From: Thioalkalivibrio sp. HK1
GTDB lineage: Bacteria; Pseudomonadota; Gammaproteobacteria; HK1
Assembly (NCBI GenBank): GCA_000583135.1
Contig: JFBG01000001.1
Span: 39,537 to 103,536 of the forward strand
DNA length: 64,000 nt
Reading direction: 5' to 3'
Position numbers and translations under genes: made by a program. Below the pieces are notes generated by a model. It searched no databases. It was not told the origin of the DNA and saw only the letters and a program-made list of their open reading frames with translations. Below, piece after piece: positions 1-10,897 of this stretch (position 1 is the first letter of the stretch; every line of letters starts with the position of its first letter).

Positions 1-1183
1 TATCGCCTTCGTCGATGGCGAGCGTGCCGGATGGAGATACGGTGATATTGCCGGGGGGACCGTCGTTATCGGTCACTGAGACGCTCTTGGTGGTATCGGG
101 TGCAACGAGACCGCCGGCGGAGATGGAAAAGGTGATGTCGACACTCTCGTTGGCATAATCGCTATCTTGCACCGTGGTGACGGTCACTGTTTGCGCCGTG
201 GAGTGGTTCAACAGGTCGAAGACCAGTGATGACGGTGAGACCCTTAGCGCGCCCGGATCGCCGCTGACGATCGATACCGTGGTTTGGGATGTGGACGGCG
301 CGCGACTGAGGCTCACGTTGAAACTGCCGCTCGCGCCGCCTTCGACGAGGGAGAGATCGGACGGGGTCACGTTGATAGTGCCCGCAGGGTAGTCGTTGGC
401 GGTGACTTGCAGGCTGCGTTCGAATTCGACGATGCCGCCGGTGACGGAGAAGGTCAGGGTATCGGTCTCGTCCTGCGTATCGTCATCCGCAGGCGCGGTG
501 ACCGTGATCGTCTGCCAAGTCGAATAGTTCGAAGTGGTGAAGGTCAAAGAGGTTTTGTCGTAGGTGATGTTCGCACTGCTACCGGAAGCGCTCGTAATGG
601 TAACCGTCACGTCCGAGCTTGGCTTCCCGCCGAGGCGGACGTCGAAACCGACCGACTGCCCCTCGCCGACGGAGATGGTGCTATCGGAGAACTCCAAATC
701 CTCCGTCGGAAGCCTTGGAGGGATGATGAAATCGACACCGTCGGTTTTCGAGCCGCAGGTCAAGTTGAAGATGGAACACGAATCATAGCCGGATGCGCGT
801 TGTCTGGCCGCATCGGCCCATTCAAGACAAGATCTGGTGGGAAACTTCGTGATTTGGTACGTAAGATTGCCGCCACTGACGACATTGATAATTGGATTCG
901 TTGCGCAACGTTTCGGGTTATTTCCCAACTGCTGGGATTGTCGTCTGAATACTCTTACAAGTTCGCTGCAGGTAACCGGATACCGGTGGAAAGAATGGGT
1001 TGAACCGCTAGGCGTCGTCCCGATGCATTGATGTGCAGGCCCGGGAGGCGTTTGAGCGTTGGCATGGCCAAGGACTCCCAAGAGCATCGATAACCAGAGG
1101 AAAAGGTAAAGGAAATTCCGCTTTCTCATGAATGGCTTGCCGGGGAGTGGAAGAGGTATTCGAGTGAAGATGGGGGGCTTCAT
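1..1183 (-). CDS. Secreted tandem-repeat surface/exoprotein, 5' part only
   Basis: The 3' end lies beyond the window. The start at 1183 is chosen because AGGAGGAG sits 7 nt upstream; an in-frame ATG at 1129 is a weaker alternative. The N-terminus has a basic stretch, a hydrophobic core (FLYLFLWLSMLLGVLG) and an ANA cleavage site, so the protein should be exported. A cysteine-bearing N-terminal domain follows (GYDSCSIFNLTCG), then beta-sandwich modules of about 100 residues, each with a VxEG motif, a block like LTFTTSNYSTWQTITV and an acidic DDDTQDETDT stretch. These resemble Calx-beta-like modules of bacterial adhesins. The architecture matches the 1818-residue protein at 46668-52124, so the two are paralogues. 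Adhesion or matrix function is inferred from architecture only. Confidence 0.8.
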   Translation of the reverse strand, partial: MKPPIFTRIPLPLPGKPFMRKRNFLYLFLWLSMLLGVLGHANAQTPPGPAHQCIGTTPSGSTHSFHRYPVTCSELVRVFRRQSQQLGNNPKRCATNPIINVVSGGNLTYQITKFPTRSCLEWADAARQRASGYDSCSIFNLTCGSKTDGVDFIIPPRLPTEDLEFSDSTISVGEGQSVGFDVRLGGKPSSDVTVTITSASGSSANITYDKTSLTFTTSNYSTWQTITVTAPADDDTQDETDTLTFSVTGGIVEFERSLQVTANDYPAGTINVTPSDLSLVEGGASGSFNVSLSRAPSTSQTTVSIVSGDPGALRVSPSSLVFDLLNHSTAQTVTVTTVQDSDYANESVDITFSISAGGLVAPDTTKSVSVTDNDGPPGNITVSPSGTLAIDEGD

Positions 1184-1587
1184 TCGTTCACTCCTCCTGG
1201 ATGAGTGATGGGTGTTCTCGAAGCAGCGTGGGCAATCGGATAATGGCCGCCGTCGTCCCTCGCTTTCGAAGACGATCGACGTTTTGCTTGGTTGAACCGA
1301 AAAAACATCACCCCATGGGTACCGATGACTCGATGCCACCGACCTGCCCTGCCCAAGCAGTCCGAGTCACCTGTAAGGATATCGCATCGCCGCCGATTGC
1401 GAAAGATCCGCAAATCACGAGACCTTGCGAAAAATCGGCATGACTCATGCGTCATCGCATCTGCAAGCCCAAGCACGGATGGGTTTTCGCAAGAGGTCGG
1501 GGGGAGTCGATATTGCACTCATATAGCGAGCGTGAGACGCATTCGGGCATCTTTCGCTCTCGATCAAGCCCCGGGCGGAGGTCTTTC
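1184..1587. other. Intergenic region between recQ and the repeat-protein gene
   Basis: About 400 bp between the stop of recQ and the start of the exoprotein gene. It must hold the promoter of the exoprotein gene, whose Shine-Dalgarno (1189-1200, reverse strand) is the only clear element. The open frames here have no recognisable similarity and look like chance frames. Confidence 0.4.
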
Positions 1588-3432
<1,845 letters not shown>

Positions 3433-3729
3433 GATGGCCTTCGATAAGCGAAAAAAGGGATGCGTTTGAAACAATCGACTCCTTGGAGCCTTCGGGGCGC
3501 CTGGCCGATCGTCGATGCTTCGAGCCTCGATCATCGACGAGATAGCGCCGAAGAATGCCGACTCATGGACTTGGACTACCGATCGGCCCATTTTATTCAC
3601 CGCCGATTCCCATCGACATGAGTCGCCGACCTGCATCCCCCATAGACTCCTTGGCCCACCGGCTTGCGGCTTGCCGATGATATCGGATAAGGCCGCCGGA
3701 GTTCGTTGCTCCGATCCGATCCCCCGACC
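3433..3729. other. Intergenic region upstream of recQ
   Basis: About 300 bp between the Fic remnant and recQ. No gene with recognisable similarity was seen on either strand; it probably contains the recQ promoter. Confidence 0.35.
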
Positions 3730-4193
3730 CATTGCGCGGATCGAACCTTGCCCTCTTTGTGTGATGATCGAAGCGGTCGATCAACTCATCGATATGGATG
3801 TCAACCAGATCGGGATCGCTCGTTTTCGCTTGCAGCGCTTGCGTGCTATCCGGCCACTTGATCACGATGCTATTCGGCGTCTTCTTCCACCGACCTCTCC
3901 CTTCGGCGGTGAATTGCATCTCGGATGATCCGATCCATCGCCGCCGGCGATACAACGATACCTTCGAGCCGATTCGAAGATGCCGTGCTCTCGATCATGG
4001 CGATTTGCTGCAATCGTTCGAGCACAGCAGGCTTTTGCCGCCGATACAACGCCTGCTTGCCACGGGTCATCTCGTGATTGCCAAGCCTATCGAGAATATC
4101 GGGTTTGAGGGAATGCATCGCGATCGCCCTACTATCATGCCCTTCGATCAATGAACCATAACGGAAGGGCCGGTTGCGGATCCAAGCGGGCAT
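3730..4193 (-). pseudogene. Fic/DOC family AMP-transferase remnant
   Basis: The 4193-3870 frame carries the N-terminal region of Fic proteins: LYRRQKPAVLERLQQIAMIE followed by SSNRLEG, which fits the autoinhibitory [S/T]xxxE[G/N] helix of class II Fic enzymes. The frame then stops. A different frame from about 3919 continues with FTAEGRGRWKKTPNSIV and MDELIDRFDHH-like sequence (HIDELIDRFDHHTK), which corresponds to a later part of the same family. A frameshift and probable internal deletion therefore join the two, and the catalytic HPFxxGNGR motif is absent. It starts about 30 nt after mod and so was probably part of the restriction operon. Family assignment is from motif recall, without a search. 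Confidence 0.7.
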
Positions 4194-5320
4194 TTCCGCA
4201 TCGCCGGCCGATGATCGCCCGCGCTAATCGATATCGAAGATTTTCAGAACCTCGTCCCCGAAATGATTGATGGCCTTGACGGCGATGCGGCCGCTCGATG
4301 GTTTTTCGAAGGGGCGACTGATCGTTGTATAAAGCGTTTGCCAAGCGTCTTGATCGATTTCCGACTTCAGGGTCGTTTTGAGGCGTTTGAAAGGATCGGG
4401 TCCTCCACCTGAAAAATAAGCATGGCGGACGAAAAAGGCTTCGTCGTTATAGTCCGTATCGACGAACCAACATGCAATATCGTCGGCTCCGCTCGCTTTG
4501 ACATCTCCCGTCGTGGGATCGAATATATCGACACCCTTGATCTCCACTTGGTATCGATCATCGTCCATCGTGCGCAGTTCGATATCGGGTTCGCCGAAAA
4601 CGACGAATAGATTGCCGGATTTACCGGTTTTCAGCCGATTGGCCATGTGGAGATCATTGTTCATGCGAGCCCGCAAGACAGGAAGTTTGCCGATATTGAT
4701 CAGTTCCTCGTCGGCGTGGGCTTCGAAGGCAAAGCCCAACACCACCAGAACATCGAAATAATCCGCAGCCTCGCGGGCGGCTTGTACCATGAGGCTTCTG
4801 GTTACGGTTCCATATTCGGGACCGATGCAGATCGCCGCCTTGCGCTCTTTGCCGCTTTCGCTATACCGACCATCGAATTGGATATGGCGGCCCTTGGCCC
4901 AAGGTTCCAAGGAAGAAAACTCCATGCGTTCGCCTTTCTTGGTATTTTGCACCCCGGCTTTACGCAAGTTTTCGTAGATGATATCGATGAATTTGGTCTC
5001 GCCCTCTTCCTCGGATTTCGGGCGCAGGCGCCGACTGCGACGAGGTGTCGGATAACGACCTTCTTCCTCGGCGACGGCGTCGATGGCTTCCAATATCGCT
5101 TCGTCATCGGCATCGGTGGGCAAGATGCGATGCGGCGAAAGGCTTTCGACGGTGAAAGGACCGGTAACGCGCACCACGTTCTTTTGCACATAAGGACGGT
5201 CGTAGAGGTATTCCGTAGCGGCGTTGCGGCTGATGGAGTCGTCGATTTCTTGCTGCCTGGCAATGCGTGCTTGCCAATATTTATCGTGTATCTCCTTGAT
5301 TTTCTTGCCGATTTTTTCGT

Positions 5321-5333
5321 GGGGGGGGGGGGG
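5321..5333. repeat. Homopolymer of 13 G (13 C on the mod coding strand), putative phase-variation tract
   Basis: A run of 13 G between TTTTTTCGT and TAGTTAA, inside mod. With 13 C the mod frame reads Thr-Thr-Pro-Pro-Pro-Pro and stops 12 codons later at 5281. With 12 C it reads on as PHEKIGKKIKEIHDKYWQAR and joins the C-terminal mod frame with no stop until 4224. Tracts this long slip readily during replication. Confidence 0.9.
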
Positions 5334-6075
5334 TAGTTAAATCGCGGGGTACCTCCCACTCTTCATAAGACTGCCCGGTGGCCGAATTGAATGCGTTGCG
5401 CAAGGGTTCCAATACCTCTTGCCAGCGCTCCCAGATCGTATCGATTTCGGCATTGTTGGCAATCGAACCGAGGGTGATATGCGGCACGCGCTCGTAGACA
5501 AAGCCATTGCGTATATTCCCACCATAGACTTCCTTGATGTCGGTCTTGCCGGTGATCGACGATTCTTTCAGCGCACCCTCATGACTATCGGCCAGCAGAT
5601 AATAGGGGAAGTGACTGCCGATTAGACGTGCTCGGGCGAGGGCGAGCGAAACCCGACTGGTATCGATCGTGATCCAACGTCTCCCCCATTGCTCGGCGAC
5701 ATACGCAGTGGTGCCGGAGCCACAGGTCGGATCCAGCACGAGATCCCCGGGGTCGGTGGTCATCAAGATGCATCGCTGAACGATGAGCGGTCGGGTTTCG
5801 ACTACGTAGATCTGATCTCCGGCGAAACCGGCGGTATCGGTCCAAACATCCCCGATGCGTTTGACAGGATAATCGTCTATATAAAGTCGATATCGCAATT
5901 TTTTTCCTTGGGCACTAACTCGATTCGCTTTGACGATACGATGCATTCCATCGGGATAATTTACTTGCCAATGTCGATTTGATTTGGGGTTGAAAGTATC
6001 TCCACAAAAATCAAAAGGAGTGGGAACGGAAGCGGCACCGGAGCTTTCCAATGATACATATTGAAAGATCCTACC

Positions 6076-6105
6076 TTCTATTTTATCTGACGATAGATGC
6101 CATAA
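6076..6105 (-). other. Frame break in mod, consistent with loss of one copy of a 10-bp repeat
   Basis: Frame 1 ends ...SYGIYRQIK-stop, while frame 2 reads ...HLSSDKIEGRIFQYVS across the same bases. If the decamer CATCTATCGT were present twice instead of once, the frame would read SYGIYRHLSSDKIEGRIF without interruption. Ten extra bases is exactly the +1 (mod 3) needed. The proposed original sequence is inference. Confidence 0.5.
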
Positions 6106-7100
6106 GATGTTTCTAAATTTTTATAGAAATTATCCTGTGTCTTCTCTTCGAATAAAGGTCTGAATTTGCAACTTTCTATATTCTTTGCATACCAGATGAG
6201 AATATCACCGGTACGGCCAAGAAATTTGGAAGTAAGGCTACCGGTTTTTGAGAAGAATATCTGACGAATGAAATTACGATTTCCGAAGACTTCATCCAAT
6301 AAGGATCTCACTAAATGGCAATTCTTATCACTGATTTGCAGAAACAATGAACCACTTTCAGCCAATAATTCTCGACAAACAGTAAGCCGATCCCGAAGAT
6401 AGGGAAGGTAAGAAGAAATGTTATTGTCCCATGCGTCTCGGAAAGCCTGAATCGTCTCCGGTTCACGAGATAGATCTCGGTCGCTCACGGAACGCGATTT
6501 TGTACTGACTTGCCAGTTAGATCCAAAATTGATCCCATAAGGCGGATCGAAATAAATGCACTGCACCTGCCCTCTCAGCCCCTCTTTCTCCGCCAGAGAG
6601 TTCATCACCAAAAGGCTATCGCCCAAGATCATGCGATTGGTCCACCTCCGATCATGCTGATAGAACTCGATGCGATCCTCCGGATCGAGTTCGTCTTCCC
6701 AATCGGCAAAAAGATCGATCGTTCCCTCATCTCGATCCCGTTTGTTCTTTGCGGCCATACGCTTGATATCGTCGACGATAACCTTCGGTTGGATATGTTC
6801 TTGCACGTAGATCGGAACGGCGTCGACGCGAAGCGGCTCACGATCTTCCTCGTCCTTGCCTTTCCACACCAACTGCGGATCGAGATCCGGGTTGCGAGCA
6901 TAGAGCTCCGGATTTTCATCGGGGTTGTTTTTACGAGGATAATCCACCTGCACGGGTTCTCGCTCATCGTTCGGCACCAAACCCTCCATTTCCGCCGTCG
7001 GGATATGACGCTTCGTCTCTCGATCGTGAACGAGCGCTTCGATCTCGGTATTCTTGCCCTTCTTCGCTTTGCGTGCCATGTTCTTTTTCCTTGATTGCGA

Positions 7101-10100
7101 TCAGTTCGGTTGATTTGCTTGTCGACCGGAGCCCCAAGAGAACCCCGCAAGTATTTCTCGAGCATCTTGCATATTCATGATTTCAACGAATTGCCATCGC
7201 CCCCATCGTCCATCACCATTCACCGAAGGGATCCAGCGGCGATTCATCGTATCCGCCTTGACTCGCGCCCGGTCGTCCTTTTTCCCTTTGATTTCGATCA
7301 CCAAATTGAGCAGGTCTTCATCGCCATGCCCGTCATCGATGTGCGCGATGAAATCCGGCTCGTAAAGATGATCCTTCTTTTGGTAGGTATAAGGCACTTC
7401 GAACCCCAAGCCATCATTGCGCACATAACTCTTGACATGCACATCACTTTCCAGAATTAGACAGAAATCTATTTCCCAATCGCTATCGCAAACCGCGATA
7501 TTGACATGGCACTTATTCGCATTCGTATCATGGCGTCGTTTTCTGGAGGTCATGAAATCGACACTATGGCTAGTTCCTTCGGGGGTGAATTGATCGATGA
7601 TAGGGATATAGGATTCCGGTTTATCCTCTTTATGCGGTGCACAAGCGCGGTGGATGCGTTCCGCCGCTTTGACGGCGAAGGGCTTCCATAAGAGATATTG
7701 AGCGAACGTACCGCCCAAGCAGGTCAGATAGTCATTCATCCAGCGGCGCGTGATGGGGATCAAATCCCGATAAAGCAAAGGCGGGGTTTCATGATTCTCA
7801 TTCTGCCGGGTAAATAGCCTCGCCGTTTCCGCCGTCAGATAAAAGACGACTTCGTTGATACGGTGCTGTTTCAAATCATCCAGCGTCATCATGATCCCTT
7901 CGCCGACGATGCCTCTTTGCTCGGTGCGAGGTGGCGCATCCTCCGGCGAGATGGTCAAACGCGAATTTTCATCGAATCTGGCGATGAGTCTTTCATCGGG
8001 AGTCTTGATCGAATACCCCCGAACTCGAGGAAAGGAGATCGCTGAACGAGCGCGATCATCCATCGCCCGGACTCGATGCGGTTTATTGGGAGGCTGCGGA
8101 GATGGAACCTTCGTGCCCTTCGCAAAAGCAAAGGGAACACCGAAAACATCGGCATATTCCGGGCGAAAAAGACCCTTGTGCTCGCCTTCCGTCTCCAGTT
8201 CGTAGGAGAAGCGACGAAGTCCTCGGCCGACCACCTGCTCGCAAAGCAGTTGGGTGCCGAAAGCCCGTATCCCCAAGATATGCGTGACATTATTCGTATC
8301 CCAGCCTTCCGTCAGCATCGAAACCGATACGACACAGCGCACTTGCTCGCCCAATCTATCTTTCTTGCCGACGGTATTCATGACTTCTCGCAAGAGATCT
8401 TCATCGGTCAGTTTCGATACATCCCGATCGGGAAAGCGTTGGCGATATTCTCTTTTGAATAGATCGATCTCCTTTGCCGCCGCTCTTTTGAATTCATCGT
8501 TCATCGCCTCGCCGCTATCGAGCTGCTCGCTATCGATCAAGAGCGTATGCAGATGCGATAACGGCTGACCGTCATCTCCGATATTGCTAAATAGCGGCAG
8601 TTTGCCCCGTTTCCAGATACCATCTACATTCGGCAATTCGTAGCCGGCGATATAGTCGTGAACGAGTTTCGAGGTGCTCGTATTATTGCAAACGATGATA
8701 AAAACGGGAGGTACGTCGATCCCTTGTTTCTCCCAAGCCTTATAGGTTTTCTCGTAATGACTGTAAAGGGAGGCGATTGCCCCGAGAAGGGTGGAGGGAA
8801 GATCATCGGGATTCATATTCCCTTGTTTCGAGCGTCCCTTCTTCGGCAAATCCTTGCTTACATGACGATAGATATTGCGATAGACCGGCATTTTATCGCT
8901 TGTCATCGCGCCATCATCGATCGGAACCCGAGGGAGTTTCACGATGCCGCATTCGATCGCATCCATCAAAGCGAAATCGGATACCACCCACGGAAAAAGT
9001 CGACCCTCGGGATAGCCCGAGCCACGCAAGAAAAAAGGAGTGGCGGATAGATCATAAACGCATTTCAGACCGATCTTGTTTCCCAAGGCCTCGATGCCAT
9101 TGATCCAAAGCCGCGCCGCCTCGGTATTCTTTTTGACCTCTTCTTTTTCCTCCGGGGTCGAGGGTTTTTCTTCTTCGGTCTTTCCGCCGGTATCGACTTT
9201 ATGGCGATAACAATGATGCGCCTCGTCATTGATGACGATCACATCCTTCGAGCGCAGTAGTTCCTTGCACGCTCGCTCCAGCATCTGACCTTCCGTCTCT
9301 TTCGTTTCGATATCTTTATCGGAATGACCCTTGAGGATATCCCGGGTTCCCTTGGGTAAATGGTAGATTTCACGCTTGCGAAAGACATGATAATTCGTAA
9401 TCACGATACGCGCTTGTTTGATATCTTGTGAAAACTCGGTCGGAATCAGCCCCCGTCCGACATAATAATTCTCCGGATCCGAAGGAAGCAATACACGCAA
9501 GCGGTCTTTGATCGTGATCCCCGGGGCGATAATCAGGAAGTTCCTCGAAAAACGCGTCGATGCGGGATAGCGCACTTTGTTGATCGTATGATAGGCAATC
9601 ATCATCGCCATGACCGTGGTTTTCCCCGAACCTGTCGCCATCTTCGATGCATAACGAAGCAGGCTCGGATTCGCTTCTTCGTTGGCAAGCCTCAACTCTT
9701 CGAGGATTTGCTTGCCTTCGTCGGTCTTATTCGCAATTTCATTGAGCCAGATCAGCGTTTCTGCGGCTTCGACCTGACAGAAAAAGGGTCGGGGTGTGGT
9801 TTTTCCTTCTCTCCACTGAGCAAGTAATTTTCTGGTCACATCAGTGATGTCGGTTCGATCTTCTTCCAGCGATTTCAGTCGCCATTTATCCACCAAAACT
9901 CTGATGCGATTGATGATCGGATTTTCTTTGGTTTCCTCTTCGATATTGAGGAAGGCTTGGTCGGCATCGATTTGTTTTCTTCTTTGAGCCGCCGGAATCG
10001 GCACCAAATGAAAACTCCCCCGACGCCCGAGGTTGACGGCCCCGGTCGGCTGACCCTCATCGTTCAGCTGCCAATGCTTTTTCGGAGGATCGTAGGGCGA

Positions 10101-10127
10101 ATTCAAGATAGGATTGTTATCGAACAT
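7101..10127 (-). CDS. res: Type III-like restriction endonuclease subunit Res (DEAD/DEAH helicase plus nuclease)
   Basis: A 1008-residue restriction subunit. The start at 10127 (MFDNNPIL) is preceded by GGGAG about 10 nt upstream; the longer open frame upstream does not look like protein. SF2 helicase motifs are present: Walker A ATGSGKT (residues 164-170), the DEAH box in VINDEAHHCY, LSATPFF, and a C-terminal helicase region with VVGRGLRR. Near the C-terminus YEPDFIAHI and LVIEIKGKK form a PD-(D/E)XK nuclease site. The N-terminus (NPILNSPYDPPKKHWQ) is typical of Res-like proteins paired with Mod-type methylases. It translocates on DNA and cleaves in complex with Mod, which is encoded immediately downstream. 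Unlike mod, this frame is intact. Confidence 0.92.
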   Translation of the reverse strand: MFDNNPILNSPYDPPKKHWQLNDEGQPTGAVNLGRRGSFHLVPIPAAQRRKQIDADQAFLNIEEETKENPIINRIRVLVDKWRLKSLEEDRTDITDVTRKLLAQWREGKTTPRPFFCQVEAAETLIWLNEIANKTDEGKQILEELRLANEEANPSLLRYASKMATGSGKTTVMAMMIAYHTINKVRYPASTRFSRNFLIIAPGITIKDRLRVLLPSDPENYYVGRGLIPTEFSQDIKQARIVITNYHVFRKREIYHLPKGTRDILKGHSDKDIETKETEGQMLERACKELLRSKDVIVINDEAHHCYRHKVDTGGKTEEEKPSTPEEKEEVKKNTEAARLWINGIEALGNKIGLKCVYDLSATPFFLRGSGYPEGRLFPWVVSDFALMDAIECGIVKLPRVPIDDGAMTSDKMPVYRNIYRHVSKDLPKKGRSKQGNMNPDDLPSTLLGAIASLYSHYEKTYKAWEKQGIDVPPVFIIVCNNTSTSKLVHDYIAGYELPNVDGIWKRGKLPLFSNIGDDGQPLSHLHTLLIDSEQLDSGEAMNDEFKRAAAKEIDLFKREYRQRFPDRDVSKLTDEDLLREVMNTVGKKDRLGEQVRCVVSVSMLTEGWDTNNVTHILGIRAFGTQLLCEQVVGRGLRRFSYELETEGEHKGLFRPEYADVFGVPFAFAKGTKVPSPQPPNKPHRVRAMDDRARSAISFPRVRGYSIKTPDERLIARFDENSRLTISPEDAPPRTEQRGIVGEGIMMTLDDLKQHRINEVVFYLTAETARLFTRQNENHETPPLLYRDLIPITRRWMNDYLTCLGGTFAQYLLWKPFAVKAAERIHRACAPHKEDKPESYIPIIDQFTPEGTSHSVDFMTSRKRRHDTNANKCHVNIAVCDSDWEIDFCLILESDVHVKSYVRNDGLGFEVPYTYQKKDHLYEPDFIAHIDDGHGDEDLLNLVIEIKGKKDDRARVKADTMNRRWIPSVNGDGRWGRWQFVEIMNMQDAREILAGFSWGSGRQANQPN

Positions 10128-10236
10128 TTTTAATTTTCTCCCGACGGAGCATCGGTTTTTTTTGATGATCCAAGTTGTATCGCTGCTTCCCGAGTCTAAT
10201 GAATCAACGGTCGTTCGATTGAAAATCGGCTGCATT

Positions 10237-10626
10237 CTATCCGTTTTCGATGTGATTGGAAAGGGGCTTCTCGGGTTCTTTGATCAATACCTCTGCTGGA
10301 ATGCCGAGATGTGCATTGAGCGCCCGGATCATTTCCAAGGTGAGAGGGCGCTTTTTGGAGAGGATGTCGGAGACCTGTTCGCCGCTCCCGATAAAGGCCT
10401 CGAGATCGGCGGGCGTCAGATTCTGTTGCTCCATACGAAACAAGATCGCCTCGATCGGATCGGGCATAGGAATAGGATGATGATCCTGCTCGTAAGCCTC
10501 GACCAATGTCGTGAGAATATCCAACTCATCAAGCGATTCTTGATCCTCCGATTTCATCAGGTCACTGATGCGTTTGAGCGCTCGATCGTAGTCGAACTCG
10601 CTTTTGATAGGCTTGATCGCTTCCAT
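10237..10626 (-). CDS. higA: HigA-like antitoxin / HTH transcriptional regulator
   Basis: A 129-residue protein with the HigA layout: an acidic helical N-terminus with LDELDILTTLVEAYE, the HPIPMPDPIEAILFRMEQ segment, then a Xre-type helix-turn-helix (LTPADLEAFIGSGEQVSDIL, SKKRPLTLEMIRALNAHLGI). HigA binds and neutralises the RNase HigB and represses its own operon. Here it lies 109 nt upstream of res on the same strand, directly after remains of a HigB gene. It may now serve as a regulator of the restriction operon; that role is inference. The family assignment is fairly secure from the motif order. Confidence 0.85.
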   Translation of the reverse strand: MEAIKPIKSEFDYDRALKRISDLMKSEDQESLDELDILTTLVEAYEQDHHPIPMPDPIEAILFRMEQQNLTPADLEAFIGSGEQVSDILSKKRPLTLEMIRALNAHLGIPAEVLIKEPEKPLSNHIENG

Positions 10627-10639
10627 GTCGAATCTCCTC

Positions 10640-10800
10640 GATGTCGATTTCCTTTCGCTTCGAATAGGATTCGTAAAGACCGATAAGGGTGATTATTGAC
10701 TTGAGCCCTTTGATGATTATATAAGCGGCAACTAATTCCTTGCAAAATATGGATGAAAAAGATCTCAAGAAAATCGCCTCCGGTCTATTTCAAATTGTAG
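10640..10800 (-). pseudogene. Probable HigB toxin remnant (C-terminal part)
   Basis: The frame directly upstream of higA reads ELVAAYIIIKG, then IITLIGLYESYSKRKEIDIE. This resembles the end of HigB RNases (LVAAI..., then a FIGTHxEYDxID-like stretch) after small insertions. No complete HigB frame can be made upstream, where stops and frame changes intervene. The position fits higBA order. A short unrelated open frame remains possible. Confidence 0.45.
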
Positions 10801-10897
10801 ACGGTACCATGCACTTGAGGAACAAGAAAAGTGCGGCGCATACTGCTTCTCTTTATGTGCTGGAGTTGATGGAAAAGGGATAGGTGCTTCATCTTCG

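Larger units (their letters stand above)
4224..7079 (-). pseudogene. mod: Type III-like DNA adenine methyltransferase (Mod), interrupted by a poly-C tract and a second frameshift
   Basis: Three consecutive frames make one Mod protein of about 950 residues. The first (7079-6078) has the N-terminus and the catalytic DPPY motif (FDPPYGINFGSN, residues about 177-188). The second (about 6105-5281) has the SAM-binding motif LDPTCGSGTT. The third (about 5320-4224) has the C-terminal domain, including VTGPFTVESLSPHRIL, typical of this family. Frame 1 to 2 needs a net +1 near 6080-6105. Frame 2 to 3 needs a net -1, supplied by removing one C from the 13-C tract at 5321-5333. As written, the product stops at 6078. 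A good Shine-Dalgarno (AAGG) precedes the start, 21 nt after res. Methylation by Mod directs Res in type III systems. Either break could be an assembly error, but the tract is a classic phase-variation site. Confidence 0.85.

Noticed and set aside
1180..1518. 112-codon minus-strand frame upstream of the left exoprotein gene
   Set aside because: It overlaps the strong Shine-Dalgarno and start of that gene and has no recognisable similarity.
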